Shown: positions 41,738 to 50,435 of the stretch, piece after piece
How positions within the stretch are numbered: position 1 is the first letter of the stretch
Layout: each line of letters opens with the position of its first letter
NCBI GenBank assembly: GCA_041687455.1
Contig: JAWLBY010000024.1
Location: 1-57,653 of the forward strand
DNA length: 57,653 nucleotides
Direction: 5' to 3'
DNA from: JAWLBY01 sp041687455
GTDB lineage: Bacteria; Pseudomonadota; Gammaproteobacteria; Xanthomonadales; Xanthomonadaceae
Translations under genes and position numbers: made by a program
Notes under the pieces: generated by a model
What the model was told of the DNA's origin: nothing
The model's database searches: none
The model's input: only the letters and a program-made list of their open reading frames with translations

Positions 41738-43345
41738 TCACATCGCGTATACAGATGTCGACCTGATGTCATGCGCTGTGGGCGTGATCGATATCACCTC
41801 GCGCGCTTGCGGGTGCTCCGAGTACGACATGAATACGTCGCGGATTTCCTTCATGCGAGGGTCTCCAGCCCCGTAGCCGTCGAAGCCCGCAAGGAGGATC
41901 CGACTCGCGTCCCCACTCGTTGCCACTGCCAATGCATAGGCGAGCGTGAGCGGAGAGGGGATCACAGCCCGGGTCTCGGAGAACTCGAACGTGCCCGGCG
42001 CGATCGACACTTCGAAATCGAGGAGCTGCTTCTTGCCCATGTTCGGCGTGAAGCTCGCGAACATCGAACCCGGCGCGACCAGTGCCTCCTGCTGCCTCGT
42101 ATGATGAACGAGGTCTGCAAGGAGGCGCACTGGATGGCACGCTGCGCGCATTTCGATTAGCCCGTCGGAGAGCGATGCCACAGCATTGAGGCCGAGCACG
42201 AACGGCCGGCTGCGCCTGATGTACGACTCAATGGCAGCCCTATGCCGCGTAACGCCCGGCCCGGTCCCGACGATCAGTACTTCCCTGCCGCTGATGATCG
42301 AGCGCGGCTGCCAGACGCCCTCGCCGCTCCCGGCCGTCATGTGACGCGCTGCGTTAAGGGCCGCCACACTGAACTTCTTGCCGCCTCCCTGATCGCGAAG
42401 ATGGGCAATAGCCGCAAGGATGTCCTCGTCCCCGTAGCGGCAGTCGCTCAGCATTTCCTGCACAAAGGACGGATGTATGCCATGTCGGCCGGCGAGGTAA
42501 TAGAAGAGATTGCTCCCCCAGCCGTACTGCTGCTTCATGGGCTGGAAGAACTCTCGAATGAGGCGGAGCAACGGTGCAACGTTCGCCTGTGTTCCCCGGC
42601 GCTCATCGAGCTCCACGACCAGATATTCGGTTTGAGCGTTCCCAGGCCCACGACCCATGCCGGTAACCGTGCTGTCCAGCCACGTTACGCCGTCGTCCAG
42701 CGCTTGAATCGTGTTCGCAACCGCTCGGCCCATGTTGTCATGGGTGTGGATGCCGATCTCCCCCTGCCAATGCGCGCGGAGCAAGTCTATGATCCGGGAG
42801 CAGTCAGCCGGCTGGAGACTTCCAAGGCTGTCGGCGAAGTAGAGGACGTCTACCTTTGATCGACTGACCAATTCGGCGATCGAACGGATTTCTTGATCGC
42901 TGCGGTCGGCCACCTGCATGAGATTCAGACCAACCCGATAGCCCACGCTTTTGAGCCAGTCGCAAGCGGGCAGCGCGAATTCCACCTCGTGCACGTGGCA
43001 GGCGACTCGAACCAGCTCGACCGGTGACTTGTCGCGCTCGGCGAAAAGCTGCCTCGCAGCCTCGACAACGCCATCTGCGTGCTTGACCAACTCGGCCGCA
43101 TTGACCATCACGCCGACTCTTAAGCTGGCGGGGATATCGAGCGCGGCGATGAACTCATCGCGACTGAATGCAAAGGGCCCCTTGAAGGCTCCACCGCCTT
43201 CAAGCGATCGAAGCCCCACCTCGACGTAGTCGATGCCGGCTGCCTCCATCGAATGGAAGTAAGGCCCCCAGATCTCAGCTGGAAAATCCCAATTGTTGTA
43301 ATAGCCCCCGTCGCGGAACGTGCAATCGAGCAAGGTGGGTTTCAT
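41738..43345 (-). CDS. DRE-TIM aldolase with C-terminal MptE/DUF115-like domain
   Basis: A 535-residue two-domain protein. Residues 1-290 are an HMGL/4-hydroxy-2-oxovalerate-aldolase-like barrel. LDCTFRDGGYYNNW gives the acid Arg11 and metal Asp12, HTHDN (200-204) gives the metal histidines, and GMGRGPGNAQTE (229-240) is the conserved lid. Residues about 350-535 form a second domain with IVGTGPGVTRHRAAIESYI, like the MptE/DUF115 group. Such aldolases join or release pyruvate and an aldehyde. Next to a KdsB-like and a HAD gene it may build the carbon skeleton of a 2-keto-3-deoxy sugar acid, in place of KdsA. The ATG at 43345 has AAGGA seven bases upstream; an ATG at 43348 is also possible. It starts 31 bases after the metB-type gene. 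Confidence 0.8.
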   Translation of the reverse strand: MKPTLLDCTFRDGGYYNNWDFPAEIWGPYFHSMEAAGIDYVEVGLRSLEGGGAFKGPFAFSRDEFIAALDIPASLRVGVMVNAAELVKHADGVVEAARQLFAERDKSPVELVRVACHVHEVEFALPACDWLKSVGYRVGLNLMQVADRSDQEIRSIAELVSRSKVDVLYFADSLGSLQPADCSRIIDLLRAHWQGEIGIHTHDNMGRAVANTIQALDDGVTWLDSTVTGMGRGPGNAQTEYLVVELDERRGTQANVAPLLRLIREFFQPMKQQYGWGSNLFYYLAGRHGIHPSFVQEMLSDCRYGDEDILAAIAHLRDQGGGKKFSVAALNAARHMTAGSGEGVWQPRSIISGREVLIVGTGPGVTRHRAAIESYIRRSRPFVLGLNAVASLSDGLIEMRAACHPVRLLADLVHHTRQQEALVAPGSMFASFTPNMGKKQLLDFEVSIAPGTFEFSETRAVIPSPLTLAYALAVATSGDASRILLAGFDGYGAGDPRMKEIRDVFMSYSEHPQAREVISITPTAHDIRSTSVYAM

Positions 43346-43376
43346 CATTCGGTCCTTACGTGTTCCTTGGCCCCGC

Positions 43377-44537
43377 TCAGGAGAGGGCGGCAGAGATATC
43401 GCCTCGCAGATCCGCGACATCTTCGACACCGACGCTCAACCGAACCAGATTATCCGCAATCCCCAGCTTCGCCCGATTCTCCGGCGGCACCGACGCATGC
43501 GTCATGATCGCCGGGTGGTTGATCAGGCTTTCGACGCCGCCGAGCGATTCGGCGCAGGCGAACAGCTCGGTGCGCTCCATGAAGCGACGTGCTGCGTCGA
43601 GCCCGCCCTTGACGTAGACACTGATCATGCCGCCGAAGCCGTCCATCTGGCGCTTCGCGAGTTCATGTTGCGGGTGTGACGCGAGCCCCGGGTAGATCAC
43701 CTTGTCGATCGCCGGGTGCGTGTCGAGCCAGCGCGCCAGTTCGAGCGCGTTGTCGCAGTGCGCCTTCATCCGCAGATGCAGTGTCTTCAGCCCGCGCAGG
43801 GCGAGAAAACTGTCGAACGGGCCCTGCACGCCGCCGACGGCATTCTGCAGGAAGGTCATCTTGTCCTGCAGTTCGGTGTCTTCGCCGACCACGATCATGC
43901 CGCCGACGATGTCGCTGTGCCCGTTGAGGTACTTGGTCGCGGAGTGCATGACCAGGTGTGCGCCGAGTTCGAGCGGGCGCTGCAGGATCGGGCTGCTGAA
44001 GGTGTTGTCGACGGCGAGCCAGATGCCGCGCTTGCGGGCGAATTCGGCCAGTCGCGCGATGTCGACGATCTTCAGCATCGGGTTGGTCGGGGTCTCGCAC
44101 CAGATCAGCTTCGTGGTCGGCTTGATCGCGGCTTCCAGCGCGGCCATGTCGTTCAGGTCGACGAAGTTGAAGTCGAGGCCGGCGCTGCGGCGGCGGACGC
44201 GTTCGAACAGGCGGTAGGTGCCGCCGTAGACGTCGTCCATGCAGACGACGTGACTGCCGCTGTCGAGGATGTCCAGCACGGTCGAGGTGGCGGCGAGGCC
44301 GGACGCGAACGCGTAGCCGCGGGTGCCGTTCTCGAGCGCTGCGACGCAGCGTTCGTAGGCGAAGCGGGTTGGGTTGTGGCTGCGCGAGTATTCGAAACCC
44401 TGGTGTTCGCCCGGGCTCTTCTGGGCGTAGGTGCTGGTCGCGTAGATCGGCGTCATGACGGCGCCGGTCGTGGGGTCGGGCGACTGGCCGGCGTGGATCG
44501 CGAGGGTGCCGAGGCCGTGCTTGGGGGTGGTCGTCAT
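43377..44537 (-). CDS. metB: cystathionine gamma-synthase / gamma-lyase
   Basis: A 386-residue PLP enzyme of the Cys/Met metabolism family. The PLP lysine is in SATKYLNGHSDIVGG. IYATSTYAQKSPGEHQGFEYSRSHNPTR, FASGLAATSTVLD and WCETPTNPMLKIVDI are diagnostic. With the cystathionine beta-synthase at 47752 it probably serves transsulfuration between homocysteine and cysteine. Synthase and lyase activity cannot be told apart by sequence reading alone. In Xanthomonas this gene, called metB, forms the right border of the LPS locus, as here. Its direction and the 31-base gap mean that its transcript may run into the aldolase operon. Confidence 0.93.
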   Translation of the reverse strand: MTTTPKHGLGTLAIHAGQSPDPTTGAVMTPIYATSTYAQKSPGEHQGFEYSRSHNPTRFAYERCVAALENGTRGYAFASGLAATSTVLDILDSGSHVVCMDDVYGGTYRLFERVRRRSAGLDFNFVDLNDMAALEAAIKPTTKLIWCETPTNPMLKIVDIARLAEFARKRGIWLAVDNTFSSPILQRPLELGAHLVMHSATKYLNGHSDIVGGMIVVGEDTELQDKMTFLQNAVGGVQGPFDSFLALRGLKTLHLRMKAHCDNALELARWLDTHPAIDKVIYPGLASHPQHELAKRQMDGFGGMISVYVKGGLDAARRFMERTELFACAESLGGVESLINHPAIMTHASVPPENRAKLGIADNLVRLSVGVEDVADLRGDISAALS

Positions 44538-45097
44538 CGGATTCCGTATCTGGGAGCCCGCGGAGCGGACGCGACTGGCGCCCGTCGGCAGCAGCCGATC
44601 GGGCGGGAACCGGCGGATTCTACGATGAACGGCGCGGATTTTCGCGGTGCAGCAATGGCGAGTGGCGGGGTTTGGCGGCTGGGTGGCGGGGTTGGGGAAA
44701 AAGATCGCGGCTGGAGCCGCTCCTGCAGGAAGCCTGTGGCTCGATGGCGGCAGTCGGCCGATCAATGCGTCCCAGCCGATCTCGACGCCGTGGGTGTGGT
44801 GGGCCTGGGCACGTTGTGGGAGCGGCATGGGCGGGATCCCGGCGCTGCTTCGATTGGTGTACGTCGGCACAGCGCGGGTTCGGGTGGTGGGTTCGGCTTG
44901 CGGTCCGCGGTCCGCGGTGGCGGTGGCGGTGGCGAGATCAGAAGATCGCGGCTGATGCCGCTTCCCACAAGGGTGGGCCGGCGAAGCGCGCGGCGTGGCA
45001 AGTGGCGTAGCCGCGTGTCATTTGTCGCCGCTGAAGCGGCTCCTGCGGGGACGGTGCGCTGCTCGGAGGAGGTCGGGCGGCTGTTCGATTGATCGCT
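44538..45097. repeat. intergenic region with degenerate GCGGCTGAAGCCGCT elements
   Basis: No gene is visible. Palindromic arms of the AGATCGCGGCTGGAGCCGCT type occur at about 44700-44730, 44936-44970 and 45020-45055, separated by GT-rich sequence (GGCGGTGGCGGTGGCG near 44925). These are related to the elements at 27155-27245 and 57450-57480 but are more decayed. The promoter of metB should lie near 44540-44640. Confidence 0.6.
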
Positions 45098-46276
45098 TCA
45101 TCGGCGCTGCGGGAGTGCATCGACACCAAGCAACGGGGCGCTCGGGTGAAGTTGCCGCAGGAATGATTCGCACGGCAAGCAATGGACGTCGTCGATCAGC
45201 AGGCGCTCGGTGCCGGCGTAGAGCAGGATGCGGGTGGATTCCGGGTAGTCCTCGGCGAACGCACGCAAGGCACGAAGGTCGGCGCGTTCGATTCGGGCCG
45301 AGCGTTTGACCTCGATGGCGGCGAGTACGTCCGGCCCGTAGACGACGAAATCGACTTCGAGGCCGGAGCGCGTCCGCCAGTAGTGCAGGCGCGCATCGCC
45401 GCCGCGATGGGCGAGCCAGGCACGCAGATGTTGTGCGACCAGCCCTTCCAGCGCTGCGCCTTCGATCTCCTCCGGGCGATCCAGCGGCCCTGCCGGGCGC
45501 AGCGAGCGGAACACCCCTGTGTCGAACAGGTACAGCTTGTCATGCGCGACGAGCTGACGCTGCGCTCGACGGGTGAATACCGGAATCCGGAAGGCGAGCA
45601 ACAGGTCTTCGAGGATGCCCAGATAGCCTTCGACCGTCTTGCGGCCGATCTGGCATTCACGCGCGACTGCAGCGACGTTGAGCTGCGCGCCGTGCGAAAA
45701 ACTGGTCGCCTCGAGGAAGCGCGCAAAGCCGCCGATATCGCGCACCAGCGCTTCGGCCTGCACTTCATCCCGCAGGTACAACGAGGCATAGCTTCGCAAC
45801 GTCGCCGCCGGATCCGGCGATGTCCAGACCAATGGCACGAGCCCATGTCTCAGCGCTCGGGCGAGCGAGAAGCGCTCGCCAAGCTCGGCCGCCATGAACG
45901 GATGCATCGCAGCTTCCACCAGGCGGCCGCCGAGCAGATTGGCCGCGCCACGGCGCAGCTTGCGCGCACTCGATCCGGTCAGCACGAATCGGAGCTCGGG
46001 ACGTGCCTCGATCAGGGCGTGCACGACATCGAGCAAGGCCGGGGCTTTCTGCACTTCGTCGATGACGACGTCGTGTGCACCGGGATGGCCGTCGAGCCAT
46101 TCGCGCAGGCGCTCGGGCCGGGCCTGATAGGTCCGCTGTGCGGCCGGATCGAGAAGATCGAGCCACAGCGCGGCCGGTAGCGCCTGCCGTAGCCATGTCG
46201 ATTTGCCGGTACCTCGGGGGCCGAACAGCAAGCAGCCCTGACGAGGCAGCTCGAAAAATCGAGCTATCGATTCCAT
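45098..46276 (-). CDS. DUF4143-type AAA ATPase
   Basis: A 392-residue P-loop ATPase. Walker A is GPRGTGKSTWLRQAL (about residues 19-33), Walker B VVIDEVQKAPALLDVV, and sensor 1 FVLTGSSARKLRRGAANLL. The C-terminal half is the DUF4143 domain with FEVDF-like LEVDFVVYG and an AIEVKRSARI segment of the nuclease-like fold. The family is widespread and often moves between genomes; its function is unknown, and ideas include a toxin-antitoxin or defence role. It stands alone between metB and cbs, which are usually neighbours, and is flanked by repeats, so it is probably an insertion. Confidence 0.88.
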   Translation of the reverse strand: MESIARFFELPRQGCLLFGPRGTGKSTWLRQALPAALWLDLLDPAAQRTYQARPERLREWLDGHPGAHDVVIDEVQKAPALLDVVHALIEARPELRFVLTGSSARKLRRGAANLLGGRLVEAAMHPFMAAELGERFSLARALRHGLVPLVWTSPDPAATLRSYASLYLRDEVQAEALVRDIGGFARFLEATSFSHGAQLNVAAVARECQIGRKTVEGYLGILEDLLLAFRIPVFTRRAQRQLVAHDKLYLFDTGVFRSLRPAGPLDRPEEIEGAALEGLVAQHLRAWLAHRGGDARLHYWRTRSGLEVDFVVYGPDVLAAIEVKRSARIERADLRALRAFAEDYPESTRILLYAGTERLLIDDVHCLPCESFLRQLHPSAPLLGVDALPQRR

Positions 46277-46393
46277 TTATGCTGCTTTTGTGGAGTTGGA
46301 AGGGCGATTTTTTTTGCGCGCCCGCGCGCCCGCGGGCAACCAGCGCTCGAGGGAACGGCCACGGCAACGACTCAGCGGCTGCAGCCCCGACCG

Positions 46394-46493
46394 NNNNNNN
46401 NNNNNNNNNNNNNNNNNNNNNNNNNNNNNNNNNNNNNNNNNNNNNNNNNNNNNNNNNNNNNNNNNNNNNNNNNNNNNNNNNNNNNNNNNNNNN
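46394..46493. other. assembly gap of 100 N
   Basis: Exactly 100 N at the start of the 125-base tandem array, so a placeholder. The array may be longer than shown. Confidence 0.99.
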
Positions 46494-47480
46494 TCGGCGG
46501 TCGGTGCGAACGGCTGGCGGTCGGGGCTGCAGCCCCGACCGTGCCGGATCGGTTGACGACATCATGGCGCGCCAGGCCGCGCGGTCGGGGCTGAAGCCCC
46601 TCCTGCAGGGACGCTGCGTCGGCGGTCGGTGCGAACGGCTGGCGGTCGGGGCTGCAGCCCCGACCGTGCCGGATCGGTTGACGACATCATGGCGCGCCAG
46701 GCCGCGCGGTCGGGGCTGAAGCCCCTCCTACAGGCGCGCTGCGTCGGCGGTCGGTGCGAACGGCTGGCGGTCGGGGCTGAAGCCCCGACCGTGCCGGATC
46801 GGTTGACGACATCATGGCGCGCCAGGCCGCGCGGTCGGGGCTGAAGCCCCTCCAACAGGCACGCTGCGTCGGCGGTCGGTGCGAACGGCTGGCGTCGGGG
46901 CTGCAGCCCCGACCGTGCCGGATTGATTGACGACATCATGGCGCGCCAGGCCGCGCGGTCGGGGCTGAAGCCCCTCCTACAGGGACGCTGCGTCGGCGGT
47001 CGGTGCGAACGGCTGGCGTCGGGGCTGCAGCCCCGACCGTGCCGGATCGATTGACGACATCATGGCGCGCCAGGCCGCGCGGTCGGGGCTGAAGCCCCTC
47101 CTACAGGCACGCTGCGTCGGCGGTCGGTGCGAACGGCTGGCGGTCGGGGCTGAAGCCCCGACCGTGCCGGATCGGTTGACGACATCATGGCGCGCCAGGC
47201 CGCGCGGTCGGGGCTGAAGCCCCTCCTGCAGGGGCGCTGAGTCGGCGGTCGGTGCGAACGGCTGGCGGTCGGGGCTGAAGCCCCGACCTTGCCGGATCGG
47301 TTGACGACATCATGGCGCGCCAGGCCGCGCGGTCGGGGCTGAAGCCCCTCCTACAGGGGCGCTGAGTCGGCGGTCGGTGCGAACGGCTGGCGGTCGGGGC
47401 TGAAGCCCCGACCGTGCCGGATCGATTGACGACATCATGGCGCGCCAGGCCGCGCGGTCGGGGCTGACGCGTTGGACCGG
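46494..47480. repeat. eight tandem units of 124-125 bases
   Basis: Unit starts are 46494, 46619, 46744, 46869, 46993, 47117, 47242 and 47367. Each unit holds TCGGCGGTCGGTGCGAACGG, the palindrome GGTCGGGGCTGAAGCCCCGA, GGATCGGTTGACGACATCAT, GGCGCGCCAGGCCGCGCGG and a second GGGGCTGAAGCCCCTCC arm with CTACAGG. Units differ by only a few bases. The last ends near 47470. The array continues into the gap upstream. No protein-like frame is conserved. Confidence 0.93.
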
Positions 47481-47486
47481 CGCCGC

Positions 47487-47751
47487 GGTCGGGGCTGAAG
47501 CCCCTCCTACAGGGGGCTTCGCTGCGGTGTGCCGGTCGGGGCTGAAGCCCCTCCTACAGGGGCTTCGCTGCGGTGTGCCGGTCGGGGCTGAAGCCCCTCC
47601 TGCAGGGGCTTCGCTGCGGTGTGCCGGTCGGGGCTGAAGCCCCTCCTGCAGGGGCTTCGCTGCGGTGTGCCGGTCGGGGCTGAAGCCCCTCCTACAGGGG
47701 CTTCGCTGCGGTGTGCCGGTCGGGGCTGAAGCTCCTCCTACGGGGGCTTCG
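47487..47751. repeat. six tandem units of 46-47 bases ending at the cbs stop codon
   Basis: Unit starts are 47487, 47534, 47580, 47626, 47672 and 47718. Each reads GGTCGGGGCTGAAGCCCCTC, then CTACAGGGGCTTCGCTGCGG, then TGTGCC. The last unit breaks off after CTTCGCT, whose final CT are part of the cbs stop codon on the minus strand. Each unit contains the palindrome GGGGCTGAAGCCCC, so a transcript from cbs would pass a row of hairpins. Confidence 0.93.
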
Positions 47752-49122
<1,371 letters not shown>

Positions 49123-49152
49123 GAAGGCACTCGGTACCGCTCGACGGGGCGG

Positions 49153-50403
49153 TCAAAGCGCCATAGTGTAAGTGGCATAGCCGGCAGTGAGCCAAATGCC
49201 GAGGGTGGCGACCCAGATCGCCAGCGCGGTTTCCACCCGCGGCGACTCCGGCTCGCGCAGCAGCAGGAACAGCGCCAGCGCCGGCAGCGCATAGCGCGGT
49301 TCGACCATCCACATCGGCAACATGCTCAGCAGCATCGTCAGATACAGCGCGGCCGGCTGCCGGTCGCGCAATGCGGTGAACTGGATCGTCCACAGCGACC
49401 AGACCATCGCCAGGCCGGCCAGCAGCCGTGGCCCGCTGGCGGCGGCCCACTGGATGAACCCGTTGTGCAGGATGTGCGCCGGCGCGATGCGGTTGTATGG
49501 ATGATCGGGTGCGAATCCGAACCAGAACGCGAGACCGAGCGCGATCGCCGGCAGCGCGGCCAGTGGCCGTGAACGCAGTCCGGCCACGATCCGCGGCGTC
49601 GCGGCAAGCTGCAGCGGCAGCAGCACGACCCAGCCGAACAGCAGCCCGACATGAAGGTTGTCGAGCGACACGTGGCCGGACGGGTGCGACGAGCGATCGC
49701 CGAGCGCGACGCCGCGATTGACCAGCACGAAAGCCGCGAACGCCGCGAGCACCAGCAGGTGCGGCCATGCAGCGACCAGTCGCCGCCATCCGCTCTCGCG
49801 AGCGTCGAGCCAGCGTCGCAGCGCCAGCCAGCCAACCCAGACGATGTTCGACTGCCGCAGCACGGTGGCGACGGTGGCCGCCGCCAGGCTGCGTTGCGCG
49901 TGCCCCGACTGCGTCCATGCCACCGCCAGCAGCACCGGCAGCAACGCGACGACATCGGTGTAGAGCAGGAACAGCAGCGGGGCGATGCCCGGCAGCAGCG
50001 CGAACATGAAGGTCCGTCGCATCGCATCGAGCGGACTGCCGCCGGAGCGGCGCACGACGGCGTAGGCGGCAGGTACGGCACCGAGCGCCAGCAGCATCGC
50101 GATCCGGCGCAGCGCGGGATAGTCGGGTTCGGCGGCAGGATCGGTCCACGGCCCGGCGATCAGCGCGATCACGGCATGCCAGCCGGGGAACATCGTCACC
50201 TGGCCATGCTGCTGCCAGCGGCCGTCGACGAAACGCAGGATCTGCGCGGCATGGAAGCCCTCGTCGAGGATGCCGGGTACGTCGGCGAACAGCAGCAGTC
50301 CGAGCAGCAGCCAGGTCACCGTGGCCGCGAACCAAAGCCGATATGCTGTGTCGGGTCGCACCGTGATGATCGTCCGCGCCGTGGCAGGAAGTGCGCGGAT
50401 CAT
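49153..50403 (-). CDS. ALG10/DIE2-like membrane glucosyltransferase
   Basis: A 416-residue polytopic membrane protein with about ten hydrophobic segments. The N-terminal loop reads VPGILDEGFHAAQILRFVDGRW and QVTMFPGWHAVIA. This is the pattern of ALG10/DIE2, a GT-C enzyme that in eukaryotes adds the last glucose to the lipid-linked glycan: DE-x-FH, a Q/R residue cluster and the T-x-x-PG motif. LRQSNIVWVGW is also as in ALG10. Bacterial homologues are little studied; the acceptor is unknown, probably a lipid-linked sugar. The ATG at 50403 gives MIRALPATARTI. Its start region lies head to head with the next membrane glycosyltransferase, about 30 bases apart. Confidence 0.75.
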   Translation of the reverse strand: MIRALPATARTIITVRPDTAYRLWFAATVTWLLLGLLLFADVPGILDEGFHAAQILRFVDGRWQQHGQVTMFPGWHAVIALIAGPWTDPAAEPDYPALRRIAMLLALGAVPAAYAVVRRSGGSPLDAMRRTFMFALLPGIAPLLFLLYTDVVALLPVLLAVAWTQSGHAQRSLAAATVATVLRQSNIVWVGWLALRRWLDARESGWRRLVAAWPHLLVLAAFAAFVLVNRGVALGDRSSHPSGHVSLDNLHVGLLFGWVVLLPLQLAATPRIVAGLRSRPLAALPAIALGLAFWFGFAPDHPYNRIAPAHILHNGFIQWAAASGPRLLAGLAMVWSLWTIQFTALRDRQPAALYLTMLLSMLPMWMVEPRYALPALALFLLLREPESPRVETALAIWVATLGIWLTAGYATYTMAL

Positions 50404-50435
50404 ACCTGTCGCGTTGCACGCCACCGTCTCCCCGC

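Noticed and set aside
45098..46276. Transposase or IS element to explain the split of metB and cbs
   Set aside because: The protein is a DUF4143 ATPase, not a transposase, and no terminal inverted repeats or target duplications are visible.
46494..46900. Short ORFs within the 125-base repeats (for example starting MARQAARSGLKPLL)
   Set aside because: They arise from repeat sequence in several frames, have no ribosome sites and change with each unit's small indels.
46494..47751. CRISPR array
   Set aside because: The units are contiguous repeats without unique spacers, periods are 125 and 46 bases, and no cas gene is near.
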